Part shown: positions 28,610 to 38,075 of the stretch, piece after piece
How the letters are laid out: each line of letters starts with the position of its first letter
How positions within the stretch are numbered: the stretch's first letter is position 1
Source of the DNA: Colwellia_A sp047621305
GTDB lineage: Bacteria > Pseudomonadota > Gammaproteobacteria > Enterobacterales > Alteromonadaceae
Direction of reading: 5' to 3'
Length of the DNA stretch: 64,000 nt
NCBI GenBank assembly: GCA_047621305.1
Contig: JBLHNB010000009.1
Coordinates: forward strand, 25,271-89,270
Made by a program: the position numbers and the translations under genes
Notes under the pieces: model-generated
What the model was told of the DNA's origin: nothing
Database searches by the model: none
The model's input: the letters and a program-made list of their open reading frames with translations, nothing else

Positions 28610-29908
28610 ATGAGTTCAATGTCCTCAATAGAGACGATGTCACAACGTAGTATGGCGGCGGTGATTTTAGTCTTGATAACGTTTTTGGCTATTTCGGTCA
28701 TTACCAATATTCTTGGACCCTTACTGCCCTTAATCAAACAAGATTTTAATATTAACAATACCGTTGCTGGTTTATTCCCGTTATTTTTCTTTATTGCCTA
28801 TGGTGTTGTCTCAATCCCCGCAGGCATTTTTACTGAGAAATTTGGTGGTAAAAAAACAATGGCATTAGCTTGTGTCTTGTCTGCTTTGGGTGCACTCGCT
28901 TTCGCTTTAGCTCCGTCAATGTCTATGGCGTTAATGTCACTATTTTTTATTGGCTGTGCAATGGCTTTTTTACAAGTGGTTATTAACCCGCTATTACGAA
29001 TTTCTGGTGGTGAAGAGCACTACGCCTTTTTCTCTACGGCTGCACAAATGATTTTTGCTATCGGCGGTATGTTAACACCACAGATTAATGCCTATTTTGT
29101 GCATAGTCTTAAAGTGAACGACGAGTCATCACTGGTGGTAAAGTTACTTGGTGATGTGGTACCTGCTGCCATGCCTTGGATTTCAATGTATTGGATGTTT
29201 GCGGTAATCTCTATGGTACTTTTATTTGCAGTGTTTATTATTAAATTGCCAAGCGTTGAACTCAATGAAGATGAAAAAGTTGGCGGAATTGGTCTTTGTC
29301 TTAGTTTACTGAAAGATAAAACGGTATTGTTGTTTTTCTTAGGGATCGCCTGTTATGTAGGCGCTGAACAAGGTATTGCTGCTTCTATGCTGATATTTTT
29401 AGAAGAATACCACGATGTTGACCCATTAACTGTGGGTGCAAATACCATGAGTGCTTTTTGGGCTGCAATGGCGGTAGGTTGTTTACTCGGCTTAGCACTT
29501 TTAAAAGTGATGGATACTCGTAAAGTATTGATGATATTTGTTGCGGGTGCAATGGTTAGCTATCTTTTTGCCTTGTATACACCGACGTCTATTTCTTTAT
29601 TAGCTTATACCGCCTCTGGGTTCTTTTTATCGGTAATGTTCCCTGCAATTATGTCTTTAGGTTTAAACTCTGTACGTGCGCACCATGGCTCGGTTGCTGG
29701 CATTTTATGTTCTGGTATTGCTGGTGGAGCGGTTGTCCCTGTTATTGTAGGCTTTATTGCTGATACTAGCGGTGATTTTCGACTAGGTGCCTTATTTGTA
29801 TTGGTACCGTTAGCTTATATGTTTTCAATCGGTCTATGGGCAAAACCATTAATTACGAATAAAACGATGAGTTTAGGTCATAAAAGTGATCGTTTAGCTG
29901 GAGTATAG
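28610..29908 (+). CDS. MFS sugar transporter, FucP/NagP-like (FHS family)
   Basis: 432 residues with about 12 hydrophobic helices. The sequence style (LGPLLPLIKQDFNI, FFFIAYGVVSIPAGIFTEKFGGKK, QVVINPLLRISGGEEHYAFFSTAAQMIFAIGGMLTPQ) matches the fucose:H+ symporter branch, which in alteromonads includes GlcNAc and other sugar permeases. AAGGA at 28598-28602 sets the start. No sugar kinase or catabolic gene is adjacent, so the substrate is open; a LacI-like site upstream supports a sugar role. Confidence 0.7.
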   Translation: MSSMSSIETMSQRSMAAVILVLITFLAISVITNILGPLLPLIKQDFNINNTVAGLFPLFFFIAYGVVSIPAGIFTEKFGGKKTMALACVLSALGALAFALAPSMSMALMSLFFIGCAMAFLQVVINPLLRISGGEEHYAFFSTAAQMIFAIGGMLTPQINAYFVHSLKVNDESSLVVKLLGDVVPAAMPWISMYWMFAVISMVLLFAVFIIKLPSVELNEDEKVGGIGLCLSLLKDKTVLLFFLGIACYVGAEQGIAASMLIFLEEYHDVDPLTVGANTMSAFWAAMAVGCLLGLALLKVMDTRKVLMIFVAGAMVSYLFALYTPTSISLLAYTASGFFLSVMFPAIMSLGLNSVRAHHGSVAGILCSGIAGGAVVPVIVGFIADTSGDFRLGALFVLVPLAYMFSIGLWAKPLITNKTMSLGHKSDRLAGV

Positions 29909-30224
29909 TGCAAAAAAGTTGGTATGTTTTGTGATCTTATGATTAAAAATAGTGGTGGTTATTACTGCTTGCTCTTAAAATTAAACTAAGTATCAGGAAA
30001 GAGAGACTAATGCGTTGAATTAAAACACTGCGTAAATTTAATCAAGAAACCTTATAAAATATTGCACATAGATATTATTGATAGTTATTTACAAATGGTG
30101 AATAATTATCGATAAGTCTTTTGTTTTTAACTTGTTACTGCACATTTTTTATTATAAAGTAACGAAAAGTTTACAGGGTTGACAGTCGTTAGCCTGTAAT
30201 AAAAGAATTAGAGCAAAAGCAAGT
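29909..30224. other. Intergenic gap, nothing identified
   Basis: 316 bp of AT-rich sequence before the diguanylate cyclase. I see no gene, repeat copy or terminator with a convincing T-run. Confidence 0.5.
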
Positions 30225-31226
30225 ATGTTAATTAAAGACAGTTACGATGATGCAATAAATATTAGTGAAGAAACAAACTTATTTTTATTTGAATATACAA
30301 TAGCCCCAAGCCCTGCAAATTACTCGGTGATCTATCTTTATGTAAGTAAAAGAAATAGAGAGATAACAGAGTTAATTGATAAAAAGCTTAAAAATAACGA
30401 AACCCTTGACCCCGAATTTATGGATCAGCTCTTCTATAATTTTGTTTCTAGTAGTAAAAATATTGAAAAAGTCATTTTGACACCTTTTGAAAAAATACTT
30501 TCAAAGAGTATCGCGACTATCGAGTCGCAAGTGGCTAATGAAAAGTTGACACAACTCAACTTAAAAAAAGCAGATAATGTTTTAGCTCAAGGTGAACATA
30601 GTAAATCTTTACAGCAGGTTGTTAAATTTTTAATTACCACTATTGAAAAATCGAAACACCAACATCAATCTTTAACAAACGATTTAACTAAAACCAGTAA
30701 AGAGGTACAGCAATTAAAAGTTAAATTGGAAGAATCTCGAAATGAAGCCTTACTTGATGCGCTTACCGGTTTATGGAATAGAAGAGGTTGTGAAGAAAAA
30801 CTTAAAGCGGTCGGTTTAGAGAATACACATGCGTCATTTATTATTGATATTGATAACTTTAAAAAAGTGAATGATCAATTTGGTCATTATATTGGTGATA
30901 ATGTTATTAAACGAGTTGCTAAAAGTATCAAAGATAACATTAACGAACAGGACATTGCTGTGCGTTATGGTGGTGAAGAGTTTGTTGTCGTGATGCTAAA
31001 TAAAACAAAAAATGAAGCACACGCCACAGCTGAAAAAATCCGTTTAACGATTAATAAACTTAAATTAGTACAGCGCGAGTCTAATACGACCCTACCGCCA
31101 ATTTCTGTTTCTATTGGTATTACGCAAGTAGCAAACGATAGTCATTGGCTCTCAGTTTTTCAACGTGCGGATATTGCACTTTATCAAGCTAAAAATTCAG
31201 GTCGTAATCGTTGTGTCTTTGGTTGA
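30225..31226 (+). CDS. Diguanylate cyclase (GGDEF)
   Basis: 333 residues, cytoplasmic. The helical N-terminus (~1-110, containing FEYTIAPSPANYSVIYLYVSK) is a widespread but unnamed region of GGDEF proteins, followed by a coiled coil (~140-175) and a GGDEF domain (~175-333). The active site is GGEEF at residues 249-253, with ALTGLWNRRG and FIIDIDNFKKVNDQFGH. The inhibitory-site position upstream of GGEEF reads NEQD rather than RxxD, so product inhibition at the classic I-site is unlikely. Should synthesise c-di-GMP. Confidence 0.9.
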   Translation: MLIKDSYDDAINISEETNLFLFEYTIAPSPANYSVIYLYVSKRNREITELIDKKLKNNETLDPEFMDQLFYNFVSSSKNIEKVILTPFEKILSKSIATIESQVANEKLTQLNLKKADNVLAQGEHSKSLQQVVKFLITTIEKSKHQHQSLTNDLTKTSKEVQQLKVKLEESRNEALLDALTGLWNRRGCEEKLKAVGLENTHASFIIDIDNFKKVNDQFGHYIGDNVIKRVAKSIKDNINEQDIAVRYGGEEFVVVMLNKTKNEAHATAEKIRLTINKLKLVQRESNTTLPPISVSIGITQVANDSHWLSVFQRADIALYQAKNSGRNRCVFG

Positions 31227-31531
31227 TAAATTTATAGGGAATTTGATTTTTCTGTTGAAGAAAAAAAACAGGATTTACTCATGTTAATAAATAAAGTGTT
31301 GTTATTTATAGCGATAATATCAAGTTGATAACTATCTACATATTTAAACTATTAAAAAGTAGAACACATATTTCATAAAATAGGTATTAATAACTACAAG
31401 GTCTTGAGCTATTTTTTAATCGCTTAGCGTAAAGCTATATTTTAATTTAAAACAGCATTATCAGTTACTTTATGATAGTGCTAGAATGTGCGCCAAATAA
31501 TAGCCCTCAACGTTTAAGTAGTAATCTTGTT

Positions 31532-32773
31532 ATGATTGAAATGGTCATTTTAGTTCTAGTTTTTATTAGTTTTGTAATGATAATCACTGAAGATATTATT
31601 CATATCAATAAAGCCAAAACCACGTTATTTTTTGGTACGCTTTGTTGGATCTTAGCCTTTATTTTTCCCTTGCATGGTAGTTCAACCGAACAAATAAATA
31701 ACGAGTTAAATCATAATTTACTTGAAATTGCCACGTTATGGCTATTTCTAATGGCGGCAATGACCTTTGTAGCCTATTTAAACAGTAAGGGCTTTATCTC
31801 GGCTTTAGTACAAAGATTATTACCTAAAAAAATCTCTGAACGTGGCCTAATGTTTATCGTGGCGATATTTGCGTTCGTATTTTCTTCTTTTGCCGATAAT
31901 GTTACCGCAACCTTGGTGTCGATTGCGGTGATTATTAACTTACAGCTGGATGTTAAAAAACGCTTAAAATATGCAACTTTAATTATATTTGCGGTCAATA
32001 GTGGCGGTGTTTCCTTGATTACGGGCGATGTAACCACGTTAATGATATTTCTTGATGATAAGGTTACGATTGGTAATCTATTAATTTTAGTTATCCCGTC
32101 GTTATTAGGTGTATTAACCTTAGCCACATTATTGTCTTTAAAGCTTTCAGGTAGTGTTGAGCTAGCACAGTCACGAATGAAGATTGAACGAAATGATATT
32201 ATTATCGCGGTTATTTTTCTTTTTACTATCTCGGGGACATTATTGGCTAATGTGTTGTATCAAATTCCGCCAGTATTAAGCTTCTTATTTGGCTTATCTG
32301 TGATGTTTTTAACGGCCAATTTCCTTCAGCGTCATACTAATCAAAATATTTTGAATTATGTGCGTGAAGTTGAATACGATGCACTATTATTTTTCTTAGG
32401 GGTATTGTTAATCGTTGGTATCTTAAAAGAAGTTGGCGTATTAAGTGGCTTTACCGTACTTTATAATTATATGCCTGCTACACAAGTTAATTACCTTGTA
32501 GGGTTAATGTCTGCAGTCATTGATAATGTACCGTTAACCGCAGCGTTGCTTAAAGCTGATGTTAATATGCAAGTGACTGAATGGCTAACATTAACCTATG
32601 CAACAGGTGTTGGTGGCTCTATTTTAGTGATAGGTTCAGCTGCGGGCATCATTGCTATGAGTAAAATAAAAGAGCTAAATTTTATCAGTTATTTACGGAA
32701 TGTTGGCTATTTAATTACAGCCTACAGCGTAGGTTATGTCGCGGTATACTTTGCGGCAAATTGGTATGTTTAG
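31532..32773 (+). CDS. nhaD: Na+/H+ antiporter NhaD
   Basis: About 413 residues, highly hydrophobic. SSFADNVTATLVSIAVI and VIDNVPLTAALLKAD carry the paired Asp-Asn elements of NhaD, and EDIIHINKAKTTLFFGTLCW is its typical N-terminus. The frame is open from an ATG at 31472, but homologues begin close to the first helix, favouring MIEMVILVLVF at 31532; no strong ribosome-binding sequence decides. Exports Na+ in exchange for protons, expected in a marine bacterium. Confidence 0.88.
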   Translation: MIEMVILVLVFISFVMIITEDIIHINKAKTTLFFGTLCWILAFIFPLHGSSTEQINNELNHNLLEIATLWLFLMAAMTFVAYLNSKGFISALVQRLLPKKISERGLMFIVAIFAFVFSSFADNVTATLVSIAVIINLQLDVKKRLKYATLIIFAVNSGGVSLITGDVTTLMIFLDDKVTIGNLLILVIPSLLGVLTLATLLSLKLSGSVELAQSRMKIERNDIIIAVIFLFTISGTLLANVLYQIPPVLSFLFGLSVMFLTANFLQRHTNQNILNYVREVEYDALLFFLGVLLIVGILKEVGVLSGFTVLYNYMPATQVNYLVGLMSAVIDNVPLTAALLKADVNMQVTEWLTLTYATGVGGSILVIGSAAGIIAMSKIKELNFISYLRNVGYLITAYSVGYVAVYFAANWYV

Positions 32774-32847
32774 TCACCTTGAAATAGATAAGATAAAATA
32801 TTAGCCGTAAATATTAGTGCTAAGAGGAAGTATTTATTTATATTTCT

Positions 32848-32901
32848 GGAAATAAAGGGAAATAAAGGGAAATAAAGGGAAATAAAATATATTTCCCTTT
32901 A
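32848..32901. repeat. 10-bp tandem repeat merging into a 12-bp hairpin after nhaD
   Basis: GGAAATAAAG is repeated about 3.6 times (32848-32884). The last unit forms the left arm TAAAGGGAAATA (32873-32884) of a perfect hairpin with TATTTCCCTTTA (32890-32901), loop AAATA. The earlier units could pair with the same right arm. May act as the nhaD terminator, though the following T-run is weak. Confidence 0.6.
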
Positions 32902-32964
32902 CGCATTAATTGAAAGTATATGATGATTCTGAGGGGCTAGTCGTTACTTATATGGCTACTCATA

Positions 32965-33072
32965 TTATCTAATTATTGCTTGTCCTTCTTTTGACGAAAT
33001 ATCTTCGACAGTAGCGGCTATTTTTCGCAAAGCTTGATGTCCCAGTTGTACTATGGGTAAAGTTTCAACATA
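32965..33072 (-). pseudogene. Remnant of a polypeptide deformylase N-terminus
   Basis: The minus strand reads ETLPIVQLGHQALRKIAATV then EDISSKEGQAIIR and a stop at 32965-32967. Deformylases start in this style (hydrophobic IVQ.G...LR..A..VEDI). No start codon is visible before it and the GxGxAAPQ, EGCLS and HExDH catalytic motifs do not follow, so only the first ~35 codons survive. It directly follows the MFS gene stop on the same strand. Confidence 0.5.
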
Positions 33073-33082
33073 TTGTGACTCA

Positions 33083-34381
33083 TCAAGTTTCTTTAGTTTT
33101 ATTTGGTATGAACGCTTCAGTTACTTGTTCAAGTTTATTTATTTTAGCTTCACGACGATAAAAATGTAGTGTGATGAAAAACAGCGCAATAATAAAAGGT
33201 AAACTCGAAAGTACTACGGCGTGCCAGCCTGCTTTAAATAACATCCAACCTGCCATTAATGAGGCAAAGGCTTGAAAGCCAAACAGGATAAAGTCATTGG
33301 TTGCTTGTACTTTATGACGCTCGCCGGCGTTATAGCTTAATGGTAATAAGGTGGTGCCGGTGAGAAAGAGAAAATTCCAGCCAATACCTAATAAAATTAA
33401 TGCCCACCAATAATGTAAAACCTGCTCACCCGAAAGCGCGATAACAGCCACAATTGCGTAGATCACGGTTCCTGATAATAGCAGGCTTTTAATGCCGAAT
33501 TTTTTTACCAGCCATGCAGTAAATAATGAGGGAATAAACATCGCGGCTATATGGCTCTGAATAACCCATTTAGTTTCTTGTAAGCTATGGCCGTGCATAT
33601 GATGCATGCTTAATGGTGTTGCAGTCATCAAGTAACTCATTAGTGCGTAACCAATGGCAGCCGTTAGTATAGAAATAATAAATATCGGTTGTTTTAAAAT
33701 AATGCCAAGAGGGCGTACTTCTGAATGATTAACTGTTGTTTGTTGTTCGGGATCTCTAAATACTAAGCCAACTAAGATTGCGGCAATAGCAAGGATAGCA
33801 AGAAGCATAAAAGAGCCGGCGTAACCGTAAGGAGAGTCTAATAAATCTTTACCTGCTAAGGCCACTTCAGGTCCAATAAACGCGGCAAATAGACCACTCA
33901 ACATTAATATTGACAATACTTTAGGGATATCTTCAGCTTTATCAACACTTTCAATAGCTGAAAAACGTAGTTGTTGAATAAAAGCAGTGCTGAATCCAAA
34001 AAATAGGCTTGCCAACAAAAATAATTCAAAACTTGCTTTAGTAGCGGCCAGCATTGCAGTTAATGCGGCAAATAAAGTTAAACTAAAGCCTGTTAATGTT
34101 GCAAACTTTCGGCCTTTATTTTTGGCTAACATTGCCGCAGGTATAGAAGCACTAGCTACCCCTAAAACCATAACAGTGATCGGCAGAGTTGCCAGTGATG
34201 GATCGCTTGCCATCTTCGAAGATAATATCCCACCAATAAAAACGATCACCGGTGATGCTGACATAGCCAAGGGTTGAGCAATAAATAATACCCATATGTT
34301 TTTATGAAAATTTAAAAACCGCGACATCACTAATGTGGTGATCAGTAATAAACCTAGTGCAATAATAATATTGAAAAACAT
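33083..34381 (-). CDS. MFS transporter
   Basis: 432 residues, about 12 TM helices. The second half contains LFRDPEQQ (cytoplasmic loop) and ends in a charged tail. Residues near 90 (AMLAKNKGRKFATLTGF) correspond to the loop 2-3 MFS motif. The sequence does not allow assignment to a substrate class. No regulator is adjacent; the remnant deformylase lies immediately downstream. Confidence 0.75.
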   Translation of the reverse strand: MFFNIIIALGLLLITTLVMSRFLNFHKNIWVLFIAQPLAMSASPVIVFIGGILSSKMASDPSLATLPITVMVLGVASASIPAAMLAKNKGRKFATLTGFSLTLFAALTAMLAATKASFELFLLASLFFGFSTAFIQQLRFSAIESVDKAEDIPKVLSILMLSGLFAAFIGPEVALAGKDLLDSPYGYAGSFMLLAILAIAAILVGLVFRDPEQQTTVNHSEVRPLGIILKQPIFIISILTAAIGYALMSYLMTATPLSMHHMHGHSLQETKWVIQSHIAAMFIPSLFTAWLVKKFGIKSLLLSGTVIYAIVAVIALSGEQVLHYWWALILLGIGWNFLFLTGTTLLPLSYNAGERHKVQATNDFILFGFQAFASLMAGWMLFKAGWHAVVLSSLPFIIALFFITLHFYRREAKINKLEQVTEAFIPNKTKET

Positions 34382-34578
34382 CGACGTTCCGTACGATTAA
34401 GTTAATGAGGTGATTAAATAAGAGGTCATTTCTATCACATCATATATATCTTCATTAATAAAAGGAAGTTAATGGGGGATCAAGAGGTGGATTTGAATGT
34501 TGTTTATTTATATTAAATGATAATTATGAAACGAGTACTAGGCTCGTTTCATAAATTGTCTTTTCAATGGTTATAATA

Positions 34579-34785
34579 TTACCGATATATCGTTGCGCTA
34601 TGCACAGCTCTTGTACCCGTCACCGATAATTGATCATCAGTTTCGGTGACATCAAGGGTATGGTAATTCAAAGCATACGACATGGCTTGTAACTTACATT
34701 GCTCCTTACCATCAACAAGTATACTGGTTCTTTTAGAGGCTTTTATTTGATGAATTGCTTTTGGTGTATCAAATTCCATTTTCAT
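34579..34785 (-). CDS. Small conserved-looking protein of unknown function
   Basis: 68 residues, predicted soluble: MKMEFDTPKAIHQIKASKRT..., ending GTRAVHSATIYR. AAAAAAGG upstream of the ATG at 34785 is a plausible ribosome-binding sequence. It lies 89 bp downstream of the Hsp70-like gene on the same strand, so the two may be co-transcribed. I do not recognise the family. An alternating polar/beta-strand look (LDVTETDDQLSVTGTRA) suggests a small beta-rich fold. Confidence 0.55.
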   Translation of the reverse strand: MKMEFDTPKAIHQIKASKRTSILVDGKEQCKLQAMSYALNYHTLDVTETDDQLSVTGTRAVHSATIYR

Positions 34786-34874
34786 TAACCTTTTTTATAT
34801 GAATTAAACAACATAACGACTTAATCCTAGATAATAAAAATGAAATGTCCATTTTAGCGATAAATAAGTTGTTT

Positions 34875-36233
34875 TTAGCTAAAAAGTAACTCAGCTCTAC
34901 GTGTTAACCCTGCTGTTACACTGCCAAAATGATCGCCAGTAACTAAAGGGGTATTTTTAAACTGTGTTTGTAAAAAATCATTAAGTACCGGAGATTTAGC
35001 TGTACCCCCCGTAACAAAAACAACATCAGGTTCGCTACCTGCTTGCGCAACAGCATCATGCATTAACTGCGAAATACCGATTAATTGACGTTGATTAGCA
35101 CTTAAAAATAGCCCCCTGTTAACGGTTACAGCGAGATGGTTTTCGATATGATTTAAATTGATCAATTGTTCGTTTTTATCACTCAAGCCAATTTTTGCTT
35201 GTTCAGCGTTATTCACTATTTGATAACTTAGTTTTTCTTGTTGAACTTTTAATAATCGCGCGACAATATCTGGTTGCTTAGCATCACGGCACAACTGCTC
35301 TAAAAAACGGGCATTTTTTTGACTATAAAATTCTGTTTGCTCATTCATATTGTTAATTGCTACCGCTTGCCAATAACTACTTACCGGCATAGGTTTACCT
35401 GTCTTTAAAATGCTTTCCATACCTAAAGCGGGCATGATGCCTTTAAGTGCCAAGCCAATATCAAAATCATTACCGCCAATGCGCTGGCCGGTGTGGGCAA
35501 GTAAATGTTCAGTTCTATCAACATTAGTTGAAAACTTGGGACCCATTAATATCATCGAGCAATCAGTGGTGCCGCCGCCAATATCGACCACCAGTACTTT
35601 TGTTTCTTGGGTTAAGCTTGACTCAAATTCAAAGCCGGCAGCTACCGGTTCATATTGAAATTCCACATCTTTAAAACCGACACGCTTTGCTGCATTGCTT
35701 AATACGTTAATTGCTTGCGCGTTGCTTTCTTTGCCTTTAAGGCCTTGGAAGTTGACGGGACGACCAATAACTGTTTGGGTTATTTCACGTTGTAATTTAT
35801 CTTCAGCAAGGTTTTTTATATTGCTCATCATCGCCGCAACAATATCTTCGAAGAGTTCTATTTGTTGGGGAAGTAAACCGCTCGCACCAAGAAAAGATTT
35901 AGGTGATTTGATGTAATAACCTTCATCGGGTTCTTCTAAATAGGCATTGAGCGCATCTTGACCAAAGGATAATGTTGTCGGAATGCCATCAAGAACAAGC
36001 TCTCGTAAAGCACCTTGACCTTTTTGTAATTGCCTTTGACGTTGTTGTTGAAACTGTTTCTGCTGCGAAGCGGGTAATTTATCGTTAAGCCAATTAACAA
36101 TGACTTCTCGACTAGGTGAGTACAGTGATGAAGATATATATCGACCGTGACTACCTAAATTGAGTAAATGCGGGGCATTATTTTGCATTACACCAATGGC
36201 ACAGTTAGATGTACCGTAGTCAAAACCAATCAT
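34875..36233 (-). CDS. yegD: Hsp70-family chaperone-like protein (YegD type)
   Basis: 452 residues. The actin/Hsp70 ATPase motifs are clear: phosphate 1 GFDYGTSNCAIGVM, phosphate 2 LVVDIGGGTTDCSMI, and VFVTGGTAKSPVLNDFL near the end. It lacks the DnaK substrate-binding domain, as YegD does, and the length matches. ATG at 36233 (MIGFDYG) is preferred over a TTG four codons upstream because the fold starts right there. Function in the cell is not established for the family. Confidence 0.85.
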   Translation of the reverse strand: MIGFDYGTSNCAIGVMQNNAPHLLNLGSHGRYISSSLYSPSREVIVNWLNDKLPASQQKQFQQQRQRQLQKGQGALRELVLDGIPTTLSFGQDALNAYLEEPDEGYYIKSPKSFLGASGLLPQQIELFEDIVAAMMSNIKNLAEDKLQREITQTVIGRPVNFQGLKGKESNAQAINVLSNAAKRVGFKDVEFQYEPVAAGFEFESSLTQETKVLVVDIGGGTTDCSMILMGPKFSTNVDRTEHLLAHTGQRIGGNDFDIGLALKGIMPALGMESILKTGKPMPVSSYWQAVAINNMNEQTEFYSQKNARFLEQLCRDAKQPDIVARLLKVQQEKLSYQIVNNAEQAKIGLSDKNEQLINLNHIENHLAVTVNRGLFLSANQRQLIGISQLMHDAVAQAGSEPDVVFVTGGTAKSPVLNDFLQTQFKNTPLVTGDHFGSVTAGLTRRAELLFS

Positions 36234-36361
36234 AGATATTACCAATAAGAAAAAGGCCGCGTAGCATACTGATTCATGAATGATTACGCAAGTAAAAGCA
36301 AAGCTGGTTATCTTTGTTTTATCTTCGTATCATGGGTTAATCATTATAAAGAGATAAATTC

Positions 36362-37084
36362 ATGCGTTTTTTATTACTATTCTTATTTATTGGCTTAACC
36401 ATACCAGTACAGGCAGCTGAAACAGTCGGCAGCTATCAAGAGAAATTACAGCAAAGAATTGAGACCATGAAAAACGCTAAGTCATCATGGGGCGTAGCAG
36501 ACTTGGCGATTATGACCAATGCGAGTGAAACGATTGCCAATGAACTGCCAAATCCAGGATTAAAAGTAGGAGAAAAGGCACCTGATTTCACCTTAGATAA
36601 TGCGTTTGGTGAGACTATTTCGCTCTATGATGAACTGAAAAACGGCCCCGTTATCTTAGTTTTCTATCGTGGTTCATGGTGTCCTTATTGCAATATGCAT
36701 TTACGGGCTTTACAGCAAAGTTTACCTGTCTTTACTCAACATGGAGCACGGTTAATTACGGTAACCCCACAAACACCAGATAAATCATCTGAACAAGTTA
36801 AAAAAGAGGGTTACCTTTTTGATGTATTAAGTGATCTTGATAATAGCGTGATGAAAAGTTATAAATTGTACTTTGAGCCACCCAAAGCGCTTATTGCTTT
36901 ATATAAAAAGCATGGTTTGAATATTGAAGGGTTTAACGGCGATGGTCGTAATGGTTTACCTGTTCCTGGTGCTTTTGTTATTGATACTCAAGGCACAATA
37001 CAAGCGATGCAGGCACAAACTGATTATAAATCACGTATGGAACCACAAGCAATTCTAGATGCTTTGATAAAAATGGAGCAATAA
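36362..37084 (+). CDS. Exported peroxiredoxin-like / thioredoxin-fold protein
   Basis: 240 residues with signal peptide MRFLLLFLFIGLTIPVQAAE. The AhpC/TSA domain (~75-235) starts GLKVGEKAPDFTLDNAFGE and has the active-site W106-C107-P-Y-C110 in FYRGSWCPYCNMHLRALQQ. This matches the 'peroxiredoxin-like' group that carries a CxxC. A periplasmic thiol peroxidase or oxidoreductase role is likely. AAAGAGA precedes the start; the stop directly abuts the hydrolase ATG at 37085. Confidence 0.82.
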   Translation: MRFLLLFLFIGLTIPVQAAETVGSYQEKLQQRIETMKNAKSSWGVADLAIMTNASETIANELPNPGLKVGEKAPDFTLDNAFGETISLYDELKNGPVILVFYRGSWCPYCNMHLRALQQSLPVFTQHGARLITVTPQTPDKSSEQVKKEGYLFDVLSDLDNSVMKSYKLYFEPPKALIALYKKHGLNIEGFNGDGRNGLPVPGAFVIDTQGTIQAMQAQTDYKSRMEPQAILDALIKMEQ

Positions 37085-37999
37085 ATGATGAGTCATTTAA
37101 TTAACGTTATCTTATTGGTATTGATTTTTATGCCTAGTAGTCACGTTTTTGCGACGAAATTAACCAAAGAAATTGTTTTATCTGAAGGTCATACGATGAC
37201 GGTTTGGCACAAGCAAAATGTGCAAAATAAGGCTGAGAAGGGTGTCATTCTATTATTACATGGTAGAACGTGGAGCGCGTTGCCTGATTTTGATTTACAA
37301 CTAGCGGGCGAGCAACTTTCGGTTATGGATCATCTCGTTGATCTTGGTTTCGATGTTTGGGCTTTAGACGCTCGCGGTTATGGCGCAACCCCCCGAGATG
37401 CTACTGGCTGGAATAACCCGGATAAAGCAGCGAATGATGTTGCTAATATCATTAAATGGTTAAGTCATAAAACAGCTCAAAAACCTGTGCTATTTGGTTG
37501 GTCATATGGCTCAATGACAGCACAGTTAATGGTGCAAAAACATCCAGAATTAACGAAAGCTGTTATTTTGTATGGTTATCCTATTGATCCTGAAAAAGTC
37601 ATTGTAAAAACGCCCGAGTTTGTAAAACCATTAAAAGCAAAAAACACCGCTAAAAATGCAGCAAGTGATTTTATTGTTGAAGGGAGTATTTCTCAACAAG
37701 CCATAGCAGCTTATGTAACAGCCTCTTTGCAAGCTGATCCTATTCGCGCTGATTGGAATTTTACTGAGCAATGGAATCAATTATCAGCAGATAAAGTAAA
37801 AGTGCCTTTATTGCTTATTCAAGCTGAGCATGACCCTTTAGCCGATACCGAGGCTCATGCACGTTTTTTTTCGAAATTACCGAATGCTAATAAGCAGTGG
37901 ATCGTACTAGCGGGTGGCGATCATGCAGCATTGTTGGAAACACCTAAGTTTAAACTGGTGCAATCGGTAAGTGACTTTGTTACTTGGTTAGATAAGTAG
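37085..37999 (+). CDS. Exported alpha/beta hydrolase
   Basis: 304 residues with signal peptide ending near SSHVFA. The hydrolase core shows the oxyanion turn LLHGRTWSA, nucleophile elbow GWS140YGS, acidic residue in QAEHDPLAD and catalytic His in GGDHAALLE. The ATG follows the TAA of the peroxiredoxin-like gene with no gap, so the pair is almost certainly one transcript and the products share the periplasm. Substrate unknown. Confidence 0.85.
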   Translation: MMSHLINVILLVLIFMPSSHVFATKLTKEIVLSEGHTMTVWHKQNVQNKAEKGVILLLHGRTWSALPDFDLQLAGEQLSVMDHLVDLGFDVWALDARGYGATPRDATGWNNPDKAANDVANIIKWLSHKTAQKPVLFGWSYGSMTAQLMVQKHPELTKAVILYGYPIDPEKVIVKTPEFVKPLKAKNTAKNAASDFIVEGSISQQAIAAYVTASLQADPIRADWNFTEQWNQLSADKVKVPLLLIQAEHDPLADTEAHARFFSKLPNANKQWIVLAGGDHAALLETPKFKLVQSVSDFVTWLDK

Positions 38000-38017
38000 T
38001 ATTTATCCACTTTACTT

Positions 38018-38056
38018 AAAATCACGCCTTTTATTTATTTGAAAAAGGCGTGATTT
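38018..38056. terminator. Bidirectional intrinsic terminator
   Basis: Perfect arms AAAATCACGCCTTTT (38018-38032) and AAAAGGCGTGATTTT with T-run on both strands. It sits between the convergent hydrolase gene and the antiporter gene and can serve both. Confidence 0.88.
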
Positions 38057-38075
38057 TTTGTATGTAAACTGAATG

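Noticed and set aside
32848..32887. Tandem repeats as a possible CRISPR array
   Set aside because: Units are 10 bp and contiguous with no spacers. No cas genes are present anywhere in the window.
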